NCBI RefSeq assembly: GCF_902141845.1 | Contig: NZ_CABFPH010000024.1 | Span: 1-63,965, forward strand | DNA: 63,965 nucleotides | Direction of reading: 5' to 3' | Origin: Methylobacterium symbioticum | GTDB lineage: Bacteria > Pseudomonadota > Alphaproteobacteria > Rhizobiales > Beijerinckiaceae | Shown: piece by piece, positions 53,604 through 62,967 of the stretch | Layout of the letters: each line of letters opens with the position of its first letter | Numbering within the stretch: the stretch's first letter is position 1 | Translations under genes and position numbers: made by a program | The notes under the pieces: model-generated | Told to the model about the DNA's origin: nothing | Seen by the model: only the letters and a program-made list of their open reading frames with translations | The model's database searches: none

Positions 53604-53786
53604 TCAATGGGGCGCGTCGGCCGTCACCGAGAGCATCGGCAGGGTGACGGCGACCTGCAGCCCCCCGTCGCGCGGCGCGCTCATCCTCACGTCGCGCGGC
53701 GCGCCCATCGCCGCGAAGGCGGCCAGGCTGAGGCAGAAGCCGAGGCCGAGCAGGCCCGATTCGATGCCGCGATACAGCCGGTCCAT
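53604..53786 (-). CDS. Small hypothetical membrane or exported protein
   Basis: 60 aa. GGGAGG 7 bp before the ATG is one of the best ribosome-binding sites of the window, which favours a real gene. The product has an N-terminal hydrophobic stretch (GLLGLGFCLSLAAFAAMGAP), so a single membrane segment or signal sequence, then a short tail with a MSAPRD repeat. No family is recognised. It lies between the FTR1 terminator and the EamA gene, on the same strand as the latter. Confidence 0.55.
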   Translation of the reverse strand: MDRLYRGIESGLLGLGFCLSLAAFAAMGAPRDVRMSAPRDGGLQVAVTLPMLSVTADAPH

Positions 53787-53841
53787 CCGAATCCCTCCCG
53801 TCCAGAGGGCTGCATGATCCGGCCGACTCGTTAACGCTCCC

Positions 53842-54279
53842 TCATCCTCCAGAGGCGACGAGGACGGCGCCGAGGGCGATCAGCCCGACGCCGAGCCAGC
53901 TCACCGGCGCGAGCGATTCGCCGAGGAGCAGCGCGCCGAACAGGGCGACCAGCACGACGCTGAGCTTGTCCAGCGGCGCCACCCGGGCCGCATCCCCCAG
54001 CGACAGGGCGCGGAAGTAGCAGAGCCAGGATGCGCCGGTCGCCAGCCCGGACAGGACCAGGAACAGGGCGCTGCGGCCCGAGACCTGGCCGAGGGCGGCC
54101 GCCTGCCCCGTCGCGACGACGATCGCGGCCGTGAGCGCGGCCACGACGAGGGTGCGCAGGAAGGTCGCCACCTCCGAGGGCACGCCCGCGACGCCGAGCT
54201 TCGCCAGGATCGCGGTGAGCGCCGCGAAGACCGCCGAGAGCAGCGCCCAGAATCGCCAGGACAGGAGCAGCGCGCTCAC
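53842..54279 (-). CDS. EamA-type half-size transporter
   Basis: 145-aa membrane protein with five hydrophobic segments, about half of the ten-helix EamA/DMT size. It has a short basic loop and the segment VPSEVATFLRTLVVAALTAAIV, and ends in ALGAVLVASGG. The GTG start (54279) overlaps the stop codon of the upstream reductase gene (GTGA), so translation is coupled. It may work as a dimer; the substrate is unknown. Confidence 0.85.
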   Translation of the reverse strand: MSALLLSWRFWALLSAVFAALTAILAKLGVAGVPSEVATFLRTLVVAALTAAIVVATGQAAALGQVSGRSALFLVLSGLATGASWLCYFRALSLGDAARVAPLDKLSVVLVALFGALLLGESLAPVSWLGVGLIALGAVLVASGG

Positions 54280-55346
54280 GGGATCAGCCGGTCCGCCCGC
54301 AGGCGCGCGAACAGGTCGAAGAAGGCCGCGTCGCTCGCCTGGTAGCGCAGGAAGCCGAGCCGGCGGCTCTTGCCCATGTCGGTGACCACCTCGATCGGGC
54401 GGCCGAGATCGGCATCCGTGTGCCAGGCCGAGGCGAGGCGGCCGAGATCCGGCTCGGCGAGGCCGTGGGCCGCCGCGAGGGCGGCCCAGGCCGGCCCGTC
54501 CCCGGCGAGCTGCGGCTCGAGCGGCGCGACCGTGCCGTCGAAGGGGGCGGGTTCCAGGCCGAACCACGCCGCGATGCGGCCCCACATCCAGCTCCAGCGG
54601 AAGACGTCGCCGTTGACCACGTTGAAGGCCTCGTTGGCCGCCGCCCGGCTCGTGCAGGCCCACAGGATGTGGTGGGCGAGCAGGCGCGCATCGGTCACGT
54701 CGACGAGGCCGTTCCATTGGGCCGCGGAGCCCGGGAAGCGGAAGGGACGGCCGGTCTCCCGGCAGAGGGTGGCGTAGACGGCGAGCGTCGTGCCCATGTT
54801 CATGGCGTTGCCCACCGCCTTGCCGACGATCGAGTGCGGCCGGTGCACGCTCCAGGAGAAGCCGTCGCGCGCGGCCGCCTCGAACACGGCATCCTCCTGG
54901 GCGTAGTAGAAGTTCTCGATGTCGAGCCGGCCCTGATCCTCGCGGAACGGCGTCTGCGGCAGGCGGCCCGTTCCGTAACTCTCGAAGGGGCCGAGATAGT
55001 GCTTCAGCCCCGTCACCAGGGCGACGTGGCGAACCGATCCGCCCGGCCGCAACGCCGCCAGCACGTCGCGCACGGCCTGCCCGTTGATCCGGATCATCTC
55101 CGCTTCGGTCCGGGCCCGCGTCCAGGTGGCGAGGACCACATGGCTGGGGCGCAGATCGGCGAGCGCGGCCGCGAGCGATGCGGGATCGTGCAGGTCGGCC
55201 CGGACCGGATGGAGGCCCGGATAGGAGGGCGGGGTGCGGGCGAGTCCGTAGACCGGCCACCCCTCGGCCGCCATCAGCGCCGCGCAGGCGCTGCCGACGA
55301 TGCCGCTCGCCCCCACGATCAGTGCGGTGCCGCTCATGCCCATCAC
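54276..55346 (-). CDS. PRISE-type SDR reductase (progesterone 5-beta-reductase/iridoid synthase-like)
   Basis: 356-aa extended SDR protein. The cofactor motif GASGIVGSA is at the N-terminus, and the PRISE mark VTGLKHYLGPFESYG follows (catalytic Lys, with a Tyr near). NADPH-dependent reduction of an enone is the family reaction; the natural substrate in bacteria is unknown. The 3' end overlaps the EamA-like gene by 4 bp. The gene is adjacent to a family A repeat on its upstream side. ATG 55346. Confidence 0.88.
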   Translation of the reverse strand: MMGMSGTALIVGASGIVGSACAALMAAEGWPVYGLARTPPSYPGLHPVRADLHDPASLAAALADLRPSHVVLATWTRARTEAEMIRINGQAVRDVLAALRPGGSVRHVALVTGLKHYLGPFESYGTGRLPQTPFREDQGRLDIENFYYAQEDAVFEAAARDGFSWSVHRPHSIVGKAVGNAMNMGTTLAVYATLCRETGRPFRFPGSAAQWNGLVDVTDARLLAHHILWACTSRAAANEAFNVVNGDVFRWSWMWGRIAAWFGLEPAPFDGTVAPLEPQLAGDGPAWAALAAAHGLAEPDLGRLASAWHTDADLGRPIEVVTDMGKSRRLGFLRYQASDAAFFDLFARLRADRLIP

Positions 55347-56053
55347 CCTGGATGTCCGCTCAGCCCCCCGCGCGCACAGCTAGCGCGCTCTGCGCCGAAG
55401 GGGATACCGGTTCGGCGCAGGAGAGCGCGTCCAAACACGGACTTGGAGCCGTTCCCGATCGCGACGCGATCGGCTCCAGGGTCAGACCCCAATCCGCTTG
55501 GCCGTGCGAAGGGCCGCTGTGGGTGGGAAGCCGGTATTCAGCCTGCCGACCGCGATGGGCTGCATCGCCCTCTCTGCGGACTTTCCTGCGCTTGATGGAT
55601 CGTCGCCTCGTGACGAGACTGGGTCACCGTGTGATGGCCCTCAGAATGTTCACGGTGACGCTACCGGCCGGATCGAAGGCAGCCGCAACAGTGTCGCCTG
55701 GAGCAACAAACGTTACAATTCGCTCGAATAGACAAACAGATCCCGGCTTACTCCAGACACTGGTATGAGATCTCGGTTCTTTGGAACAAATTAGGGCCTG
55801 CTCCCTTCCCATAGGGTAGTGCGGCACGCGCGAGATGACGCCGCAGCGCGTGAGACCCGTCGTCACGACAGGCGGGTCCAGATCCTGAATTCGATGGCAT
55901 GGCTCGAGCCTCCGGCCGCGATGCTGCCGACCCTATGCGCTCGGAGCCCACGCTTCGCTGTCTCGATGCAGCGTCACGATCCCGTTCGCACCACAAGGTC
56001 CGCGGCGGTCTCGTGCTGCCACCCCGTTTCGTCCGATCCGAGGATAATTGCCC
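55347..56053. other. 707-bp stretch without a convincing gene, partly AT-richer
   Basis: The first part holds the family A repeat (55392-55478). From about 55500 on, base composition shifts to lower GC (55670-55800 especially), unlike the flanks. Reading frames such as 55624-55866 on the minus strand are too odd in composition to accept. It may be decayed or foreign DNA. Confidence 0.5.
55392..55478 (+). repeat. Dispersed palindromic repeat, family A copy 3 (most complete)
   Basis: GCGCCGAA...TTCGGCGC hairpin (55392-55399 with 55411-55418) around GGGGATACCGG, then GAGAGCGCGTCCAAACACGG, ACTTGGAGCC and a second palindrome GGAGCCG...CGGCTCC (55445-55478) containing CGATCGCGACGCGATCG. The same order is seen at 5611-5685 and, inverted, 3563-3655. 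Confidence 0.8.
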
Positions 56054-56635
56054 ATGCCGGTCACGAGAATGCTGAGGCCGGCCGTGTCGGACTGCCTGCT
56101 CAGTCAGGCAGCTGCGGCTCAACCATCCGATGTCTCGACGCCCACCACAGGGCGCCCGGCAAACCTCTGCCAGGAACTTGTCGCCTTCGTGCGTCAGTCG
56201 ACGGCCGGCACGCAGGCCAGGGACACGCCTGCGCGCCTGGCAACGGCCGTGTCGGCGAAGAACAGCGGTGACACGTCGGCGAAGCCTGCCGCGGACAGGA
56301 CGCCGCAGAACAGTTCCGGACAGAGCGGCCAGATAACCGCGTCGGGCCCAGGTGCCGCCGGCCCGCAGGGGCAATCACAGGACGCGGCAGCGCCTGCGGG
56401 GTCCACCGCCACTGCCGCGGGATTGGAGCGGAGCGGTTCGTCCACGCAGCCGGACACGTCGAAGCCGTCTGCCGGGAACGTGACGCAGATCGAGGCCGCT
56501 GCGCCGGCTAATGATCTCTCGGCCTGCCGGGCGGCCGCGCAGACCATGCGCCGGGCCGGCGTCGTGATGCCCGCGCCACTCCTGGCCCTCGCCGCGATGA
56601 CGCCGAGGCTGTTGGAAGGCGTCTCCGCCCCGTAG
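56054..56635 (+). CDS. Ala/Gly/Ser/Thr/Pro-rich hypothetical protein
   Basis: 193 aa from ATG 56054 (GAGGA 10 bp upstream). It has a short N-terminal segment (VTRMLRPAVSDCLLSQAAAAQ) that could be a weak export signal, then RPANLCQELVAFVRQ, a long low-complexity Gln/Ser/Ala/Gly/Pro region with repeated SGQ, GPQG and AAAP groups, and a helix ACRAAAQTMRRAGVVMPAPLLALAA near the end. It contains three cysteines. I do not recognise a family. It precedes the hydrolase/HAD pair by 70 bp on the same strand. A real but fast-evolving gene is plausible. Confidence 0.5.
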   Translation: MPVTRMLRPAVSDCLLSQAAAAQPSDVSTPTTGRPANLCQELVAFVRQSTAGTQARDTPARLATAVSAKNSGDTSAKPAADRTPQNSSGQSGQITASGPGAAGPQGQSQDAAAPAGSTATAAGLERSGSSTQPDTSKPSAGNVTQIEAAAPANDLSACRAAAQTMRRAGVVMPAPLLALAAMTPRLLEGVSAP

Positions 56636-56705
56636 CGGGCTCGCCCCTGCACCCGGTCCCCCCTCCGATCGCGCACGCCCTTCCGCTCACACAGGATCAC
56701 GCCTC

Positions 56706-57677
56706 ATGACAGACCGCCCGAGAACTTCCTGGCTGATCCCAGCGCTCCTCGGCTCCGCCGCCGCGCTGGGCGCATCCGCACTCTATGCCGTCTACCAGAA
56801 CCGGGAGGCCGAGCGCCGAACGCCCCCGATCGGAGACTTCATCACCGTGGACGGCGTGCGCCTGCACTACGTCGAGCGCGGGCAAGGCGAGGCCCTGGTG
56901 CTCATCCACGGCAACGGCACCATGATCCAGGACTTCCTGAGCAGCGGCATTGTCGACGACCTCGCCCAACGCTTCCGCGTCATCCTCATCGATCGCCCCG
57001 GCTACGGCTATAGCGATCGGCCGCGCGGCGTCTGGACACCGCGTGCCCATGCGACGCTGTTCCAGAAGGCCCTTCAGCAACTCGGCGTCACCCAGGCCGT
57101 AGTGCTCGGCCACTCCTGGGGGGCGCTGGTCGCCGTCGCCCTCGCGCTGCAGGCCCCGCACCTCGTGCGCAGCCTCGTCCTGGCTTCAGGCTACTACTAC
57201 CCGACACTGCGTGCGGACGTGGTTCTAGCGTTCCCGAGCGCGATCCCGATCCTCGGCGACCTCCTGCGCCACACCGTCTCGCCCGCGGTCGGGCGTGCGC
57301 TCCTGCCGGCAATGATCAAGGGCATGTTCGCGCCGGCCGCCATCCCCGAGCGCTTCGACCGGGAGTTCCCGACCGACATGATGCTGCGCCCGCTGCAGCT
57401 GCGCGCGTCCGCCGAGGATGCGGCGATGATGACGCCGGTCACGGTCGAACTGCAGAGGCACTATCGCGACCTCAAGCTGCCCGTCGCGATCATCGTTGGC
57501 GGCGACGACCAGATCGCCGACGTTGGACGTCAGTCGCAGCGGCTGCACGATGAATTACCGAACAGCACGTTCGTCGAGGTCCCCGGCATGGGGCACATGA
57601 TCCATCACCTCGCGCCCGAACAGGTCGTCGAAGCCGTGGAGCTGGCCTCGAAGCAATCCCGGGCCGCGGCCGCATGA
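56706..57677 (+). CDS. Alpha/beta hydrolase with N-terminal membrane anchor
   Basis: 323 aa. Residues 9-30 (WLIPALLGSAAALGASALYA) are a membrane anchor or uncleaved signal. The alpha/beta hydrolase core follows: oxyanion motif LIHGNGTMIQDF, nucleophile elbow GHSWGALVA (Ser), an acid in VGGDDQIAD and the base in GMGHMIHHL. All three catalytic residues are present. The substrate is not evident. The HAD gene follows with its first ATG overlapping the stop (ATGA). Confidence 0.92.
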   Translation: MTDRPRTSWLIPALLGSAAALGASALYAVYQNREAERRTPPIGDFITVDGVRLHYVERGQGEALVLIHGNGTMIQDFLSSGIVDDLAQRFRVILIDRPGYGYSDRPRGVWTPRAHATLFQKALQQLGVTQAVVLGHSWGALVAVALALQAPHLVRSLVLASGYYYPTLRADVVLAFPSAIPILGDLLRHTVSPAVGRALLPAMIKGMFAPAAIPERFDREFPTDMMLRPLQLRASAEDAAMMTPVTVELQRHYRDLKLPVAIIVGGDDQIADVGRQSQRLHDELPNSTFVEVPGMGHMIHHLAPEQVVEAVELASKQSRAAAA

Positions 57678-57688
57678 AGGAGGCAGCG

Positions 57689-58363
57689 ATGCGCGTCGAG
57701 ACCTGCTTTCTGTTCGATCTGGACGGCACGCTCGTCGATAGCGTCTACCAGCACGTACTCGCCTGGAGCCAGGCGCTGGACGAGGAGGGGATCGCCTTGT
57801 CCGTCTGGCGGATCCACCGCAAGATCGGCATGAGCGGCGGCCTCTTCACGAACCAGCTCCTGCGGGAAACGGGTCAGGACATCAGCGAGGACCGCATCGC
57901 GCGCCTCGCCCGCCTCCACGCCGATGCGTACGGACGGTTATCCGCACAGATCCGTCCATTGCCCGGGGCACGCGCTCTACTGGCCAATCTCACTGCAGCC
58001 GGCATCCCCTGGGCCATCGCCACGAGCGGCCGAATGGAGACGGCCCGGGTGAACCTGCGCGCCCTCGATGTCGATCCCGAACGCGTGCCGGTGGTGACGC
58101 GCGATATGGTCAAATACGCCAAGCCCGATCCAGACCTCTTCCTGGCCGCAGCCGAGAAGCTCGGCAGGGGCGTCGAAACGGCCGTGATTGTGGGCGACTC
58201 CATCTGGGACATGCTGGCGGCGCGGCGCTGTCGCGGGCTCGGGGTCGGCTTGCTGTCGGGAGGCTACGGCGCTGACGAGCTGGAGCGGTCCGGAGCTGTG
58301 CGGGTCTACGAGGATCCGGCCGATCTGCTCAAGCATCTCGACGAGGTGGGAGGACGCCGCTGA
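57689..58363 (+). CDS. HAD-superfamily phosphatase (phosphoglycolate phosphatase-like)
   Basis: 224 aa. Motif I is FDLDGTLVDS near the N-terminus, motif II IATSGRMET, motif III K in KYAKPDPDLF, and motif IV VGDSIWDM: a complete class I HAD set with a cap domain between I and II. Beta-phosphoglucomutase/Gph-like enzymes look like this; the substrate is open. The start is placed at ATG 57689 because AAGGAGG lies 5 bp before it; ATG 57674 overlaps the hydrolase stop. The two genes form a pair. Confidence 0.9.
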   Translation: MRVETCFLFDLDGTLVDSVYQHVLAWSQALDEEGIALSVWRIHRKIGMSGGLFTNQLLRETGQDISEDRIARLARLHADAYGRLSAQIRPLPGARALLANLTAAGIPWAIATSGRMETARVNLRALDVDPERVPVVTRDMVKYAKPDPDLFLAAAEKLGRGVETAVIVGDSIWDMLAARRCRGLGVGLLSGGYGADELERSGAVRVYEDPADLLKHLDEVGGRR

Positions 58364-58537
58364 TCCGAGTGATGCGGGCCGTGCGGCGGTCCAGCGGAAT
58401 TGGGGCCTGCATGTAGGAGGCCGCGTAGAGCCTCAATCGATATTCCAGCCGCAGGGTCGATTTTTCAGTTCCGATCATTGACCTGTGACCGCCCGAGGAT
58501 CCGCAAAGGGTCGGACGCAGCCCCTCGGGACGATGCT

Positions 58538-61450
58538 CTATCCCAGCAGCCGCTCGAACAGGGTCCGGACACCGGCCCGCTCGGCATCGAGCTGCGCGGC
58601 GAGGGTGCGCGCGTCGGGCAGGCCCACGGCGACGGCGAGGCGGGCGAGGGCGGCAGCCGGCGCCTCGCCGGGATCGCCTTCCACCATCAGGCGCTGCCAA
58701 TGGTGCACGTCGTCGAACAGGCGGTAGGCTTGGCCCAAACGCTCGGCCGCGTCCCCCTCCAGCAGCCCGAGCTCCGCGGATCGCGACAGGACCTCCGGCG
58801 CGTCCCGGCCGATCAGGTCCGGATGGTCGGCGGCATGGCCAAGCACGAGGCTCTGCGCCAGGAAGTCGAGGTCGAGCAGACCGCCGGGGCTGAGCTTCAG
58901 ATCGAGCGGGCCGCCATCGCCCTTCTCGCGGGCGACGAGGTCGCGCATCGCCCGCACCTCGCGGTTGACCGCCGCCGGGTCGCGCGGGCGCGCCAGCCGC
59001 TCCCGGATCGCGGCGGCGGCCTCCGTCCCGAGGCCGGGATCGCCGCCAAGCACGCGGGCCCGCGTCAGCGCCATCTCCTCCCAGAGCTCGACCTCCTCGG
59101 CGAGATAGGTCCGCAGGCTCTTCAGCTGGGTCGCGATCATGCCCTGCCCGCCGCCGGGGCGCAGGCGCAGATCCACCTCGTAGAGCCCGCCGCGGCGGGT
59201 CGGGGCGGTGAGTGCGGCGACGAGCCGCTGCGTCAGGCGGTTATAGGCCACCGCGGCGTCGAGGGGGCGGCGCCCGTCGCTCGTCCGGTTCTCCGGGTCG
59301 AAATCGTAGAGCACCACGAGATCGAGGTCGGAATCGGCGGTGAGCTGGCAGGAGCCGAGCCGGCCGAAGCCGAGCACCGCGATCCGGCCGCCGGGGATCC
59401 GGCCGTGATCGGCCTCGAAGGCGCGGATCACCGCCTCGAGGCTCGTCGCGACCGCGGCCTGCGCGATCCCCGAGAAGGCGCGGCCGGCGCCGGAGGGCGG
59501 CAGGATGCCGGAGAGCAGCCGCGCCCCCGTGACGAAGCGCATCTGCCGGGCGGCGTCGCGGCTGCGATCCAGGAAGTCCTCGTGCGCGGCGGGCGCGCCC
59601 ACCAGCGCCCGGTACTGGGCCTCGAGCACGGCCGCATCCGTCGTCGGCTCGACGAAGGCGGGATCGATCACCGCGTCGAGCACGTGCGGGCTGAAGGCGA
59701 CCGTGTCGGCGAGCCGCGGCGCGGTGCCGAGCAGATCCGCGAAGAGCAGGCGCAGCCGCTCGTGCGAGCGCAGGATGGTCAGAAGCTCCACCGCCGCCGG
59801 CATCTGGCCGAAGGCGCGGTCGAGGCTGGCGAGGGCCGCGTCCGGGTCGGGCGTGCCCGACAGCGCCTGGATCAGTGCCGGCACGAGCTCGGTCAGCACC
59901 TCGCGGGCGCGCGGGCTGCGCACGGCGGGGCGCCGGCCGAAATGCCAGCCGCGCACGGTCTCGACCGCCCGCTCCGGCTCGCGGAAGCCGAGCTGGCGCA
60001 GGGTCTTCAGGGTGCCGGGATCGTCGCCCGTCCCGCTGAAGACGAGGTCGCCGATCCCCGCCGAGAGGTCGGGCTCGGCCTCGAACAGCAGGGCGTAGTG
60101 GGCCTGCACCCGGCGGGCCTGGGCGAGAAGCGCCGCCTCGAAGGCCGCCCGGTCGGCATAGCCCGCGAACTTCGCGAACCGGTCGAGGGCGTCGGCGTCG
60201 TCCGGCAGGCGCTGCGTCTGGGCGTCATCCACCATCTGGAGGCGGTGCTCGATGCCGCGCAGGAAGCGGTAGGCCTCGGCGAGCTGGTCGCGGGCCTCGG
60301 CATCGATCCAGCCCTCGGCTTCGAGCCCCGCCAGCATGTCCAGCGTCCGGCGACCGCGCAGCGAGGCGCGCCGCCCGCCGAAGACGAGCTGTTGCGTCTG
60401 CACGAAGAACTCGATCTCGCGGATGCCGCCGCGCCCGAGCTTGATGTCGTGGCCGGCCACGCCCAGCGTCTCGTGCCCGCGCACCGCATGGATCTGGCGC
60501 TTCATCGCGTGCACGTCCGCGATCGAGCCGAAATCGAAATACTTGCGCCAGATGAAGGGCCTGAGCTCGGCCAGGAAGCGCTCGCCCGCCGCGATGTCGC
60601 CCGCGACCGGCCGCGCCTTGATGAAGGCCGCCCGCTCCCAGTTCTGGCCGACCGTCTCGTAATAGCCGAAGGCCGAGTTCAGGGAGATCGCGGTCGGCGT
60701 CGAGCCGGGATCGGGCCTGAGACGGTAATCGACCCGGTGGACATAGCCGTCGCCGGTGCGGCCTTCGAGGAGCTTGGCGAGCCCCTGTGCCAGCCGGCTG
60801 ACGAAGGGCGTCGGCTCGGTGCCGTCCTTGAGCGGCACGGTCTCGGGATCGAAGAAGACCACCAGGTCGATGTCGCTCGAATAGTTGAGCTCGCCGGCGC
60901 CGTGCTTGCCGAGCCCGAGCCCCACGAGGCCGGACTCCCTCTGCGGATCCGCCGGATCCTGGGGCAGGAAGCGCCCCAGCCCCGCCGCCGGCAGGAGCAG
61001 CGCGTCGAGGGCGCCGGAGACCGACGCGTCGGCGAAACCCGAGGGGGCGCCCGTCCCCCGCTCCGGGGGCCAGACCCCGCCGATATCGGCCAGCGCCACG
61101 AGCAGGGCGAGGGCCTGCCGGTTGAGGCGCAGGCGCCGCGAGACCGCGTCGGGATCGACGCGCGCGCCGGATTCCGGCCGGCCGGCCGCGCGCTGGTCGG
61201 CGACGAGGCGGGCGAGGCTGTCCTCGGGCGGATCCGCGAGCAGGCGGGCGAGCCGCGCGGGGTCGCGCCGGGCGATGCCCCAGAGAAAGGGGGAATGGTC
61301 GGCGAGCCCGAGGAGGAGGTCGCGCGCCGGGCCCCGGCGCAGGGCGGCCGGCAGATCGGCGGCGATCTCCGCGAACCGCGCCTCGGCCCCGGCCGGGTCG
61401 GCGAGGACCGGGGCGGCGCTCAGCCGGGCGTGCAGGGCGTCCGCTGTCAT
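58538..61450 (-). CDS. glnE: Bifunctional glutamine synthetase adenylyltransferase/adenylyl-removing enzyme
   Basis: Controls glutamine synthetase by adding or removing AMP, under PII control. It is a 970-aa protein with two related nucleotidyltransferase domains: the N-terminal one with SSDIDLVVFFDP (D193, D195) and the C-terminal one with DSDLDLVVLYDFD (D706, D708, D710). Family segments such as GKHGAGELNYSSD and GRGGIREIEFFVQ are complete. It works downstream of GlnD, encoded at 6.6 kb. The preceding gene on the same strand is the histidine kinase, 62 bp away. Confidence 0.97.
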   Translation of the reverse strand: MTADALHARLSAAPVLADPAGAEARFAEIAADLPAALRRGPARDLLLGLADHSPFLWGIARRDPARLARLLADPPEDSLARLVADQRAAGRPESGARVDPDAVSRRLRLNRQALALLVALADIGGVWPPERGTGAPSGFADASVSGALDALLLPAAGLGRFLPQDPADPQRESGLVGLGLGKHGAGELNYSSDIDLVVFFDPETVPLKDGTEPTPFVSRLAQGLAKLLEGRTGDGYVHRVDYRLRPDPGSTPTAISLNSAFGYYETVGQNWERAAFIKARPVAGDIAAGERFLAELRPFIWRKYFDFGSIADVHAMKRQIHAVRGHETLGVAGHDIKLGRGGIREIEFFVQTQQLVFGGRRASLRGRRTLDMLAGLEAEGWIDAEARDQLAEAYRFLRGIEHRLQMVDDAQTQRLPDDADALDRFAKFAGYADRAAFEAALLAQARRVQAHYALLFEAEPDLSAGIGDLVFSGTGDDPGTLKTLRQLGFREPERAVETVRGWHFGRRPAVRSPRAREVLTELVPALIQALSGTPDPDAALASLDRAFGQMPAAVELLTILRSHERLRLLFADLLGTAPRLADTVAFSPHVLDAVIDPAFVEPTTDAAVLEAQYRALVGAPAAHEDFLDRSRDAARQMRFVTGARLLSGILPPSGAGRAFSGIAQAAVATSLEAVIRAFEADHGRIPGGRIAVLGFGRLGSCQLTADSDLDLVVLYDFDPENRTSDGRRPLDAAVAYNRLTQRLVAALTAPTRRGGLYEVDLRLRPGGGQGMIATQLKSLRTYLAEEVELWEEMALTRARVLGGDPGLGTEAAAAIRERLARPRDPAAVNREVRAMRDLVAREKGDGGPLDLKLSPGGLLDLDFLAQSLVLGHAADHPDLIGRDAPEVLSRSAELGLLEGDAAERLGQAYRLFDDVHHWQRLMVEGDPGEAPAAALARLAVAVGLPDARTLAAQLDAERAGVRTLFERLLG

Positions 61451-61512
61451 GGCGCGCCTTCCTCCAGGCGCGTCCCATCAGGATGGACGCCGTTCGGCGG
61501 CCGGGACGCGCA

Positions 61513-62967
61513 TCAGATCGCGGACGGAGATGCCGGCCCGCCCGCAGCGTGATCGGGCACGATCCCCGTCGTTTCGGGGATGCTTAGCACGACGCGCAGG
61601 CCCGGCGCATGGTCCTCCAGGGCGAGATCGCCCTGGTGCAGGCGCGCCACCGCGTTGACGAGGCTGAGGCCCAGGCCGAATCCCGGCCGCGAGCGGGCCT
61701 CCTCCAGCCGCACGAAGCGGTCGAGCACGCGGCCGCGCTCGGATTCCGGGATGCCCGGCCCGCGATCGGCGACGCTGAGGCGGATCATCCCGTCGCCGCG
61801 CGCGGCCGTCACGGCGATGCGCCCGCCGCCGGCTCCGTACTTGATGGCGTTGTCGATGAGGTTGGCGAGCGCCTGGCCGATCAGCTCGCGGTTGCCGGTG
61901 CAGACGAGGCCGTCCGGCGCCGTCACGTCGAGGGCGAGGCCCTGCTCCTCGGCCAGCACCTCGTAGAGTTCGCCGACACCGCGTACCAGCGGACCGAGAT
62001 CGAGCTGCGCGACGATCGCGCTGGCGTTGCCGGCTTCGAGGCGTGCAATCATCAGCAACGCGTTGAAAACACGGATGAGCCCGTCGCTTTCCTCGATCAC
62101 ACCCTCAAGCGCCGCCCGCAGCTCCTCCGGCGCGCGCGACCCGAGCAGGGCTTCGTCGGCCCGGTTGCGTAGGCGCGTCAGCGGCGTCTTGAGGTCGTGG
62201 GCGATGTTGTCGGAAACCTCGCGCAGGCCGCGCATCAATTCGCCGATGCGCTCCAGCATTAGGTTGAGATTGAGGGCGAGCCGGTCGAGCTCGTCCCCAT
62301 TGCCGGCCACGCCCAGCCGATCGTCGAGATCGCCGGCCATGATGGCCCGCGTCGTACGTGTCATCGCGTCGACCCGGGCGAGCACACGGCTCGCCACCAG
62401 CCAGCCGCCGACTACGCCGAGCACCACCACCACGGCGAGCGATGAGGCGAAGGCGCGCCCGATCACGGCGCGCAGGCGATCGCGCTCCTCGGTATCGCGC
62501 CCGACCAGCAGGCGGAAGCCGCCGGGCAGCGTGAAGATCCGCACGATCGCCCGGTGCTCCGCGCTCTCCGCGCTGCCGCGGGCATAGGCGATCTCTACCT
62601 GACCCGGCCGTTCGAGGATGCGCGCCGGCACCTCGGAGACGTTGCCGACGACACGCTCCCCGAGCGCCGTGGTAACGAGATAGAGCGAGGCGCCGGGCTC
62701 GCGCGAGCGCCGCTCCACGACGGTGATCAGCCGGCGCAGGCCTCCGGCATTGTATTGCTCGGAGAGACCATTGATCTCGGCATCAATGGTGGAGACGATC
62801 TGGTCGTCCAGCACCTGCCGCGCGTTCCAGGCGACGTAGCCCAGCGCCAGGAAAGCGCAGGCCGCGAAGATCGTGAGATAGGCGAGCGACAGCTTGAACG
62901 CGGTTGTCCGGAAGAGCTTCTGGAACCGGGCGAAGACGCTCTCGGGAGCTGCGAACTCAGCGCTCAT
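61513..62967 (-). CDS. Membrane sensor histidine kinase
   Basis: 484 aa. Two membrane helices (about residues 20-45 and 170-195) enclose a periplasmic sensor domain of roughly 125 residues; then HAMP (ASRVLARVDAMTRTTRAIMAGDLDDRL), HisKA with H257 in NIAHDLKTPLTRL, and HATPase with N box NLIDNAIKYG and G1 box DRGPGIPESE. It belongs to the OmpR-class sensors. Its start overlaps the response regulator stop by 11 bp, so translation is coupled. The signal is unknown. Confidence 0.95.
   Translation of the reverse strand: MSAEFAAPESVFARFQKLFRTTAFKLSLAYLTIFAACAFLALGYVAWNARQVLDDQIVSTIDAEINGLSEQYNAGGLRRLITVVERRSREPGASLYLVTTALGERVVGNVSEVPARILERPGQVEIAYARGSAESAEHRAIVRIFTLPGGFRLLVGRDTEERDRLRAVIGRAFASSLAVVVVLGVVGGWLVASRVLARVDAMTRTTRAIMAGDLDDRLGVAGNGDELDRLALNLNLMLERIGELMRGLREVSDNIAHDLKTPLTRLRNRADEALLGSRAPEELRAALEGVIEESDGLIRVFNALLMIARLEAGNASAIVAQLDLGPLVRGVGELYEVLAEEQGLALDVTAPDGLVCTGNRELIGQALANLIDNAIKYGAGGGRIAVTAARGDGMIRLSVADRGPGIPESERGRVLDRFVRLEEARSRPGFGLGLSLVNAVARLHQGDLALEDHAPGLRVVLSIPETTGIVPDHAAGGPASPSAI

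Noticed and set aside
55624..55866. 80-codon minus-strand frame
   Set aside because: No ribosome-binding site, mixed composition and no family; it lies in the AT-richer decayed stretch.
58400..61552. 1050-codon open frame on the plus strand
   Set aside because: Antisense to glnE, the same kind of shadow.
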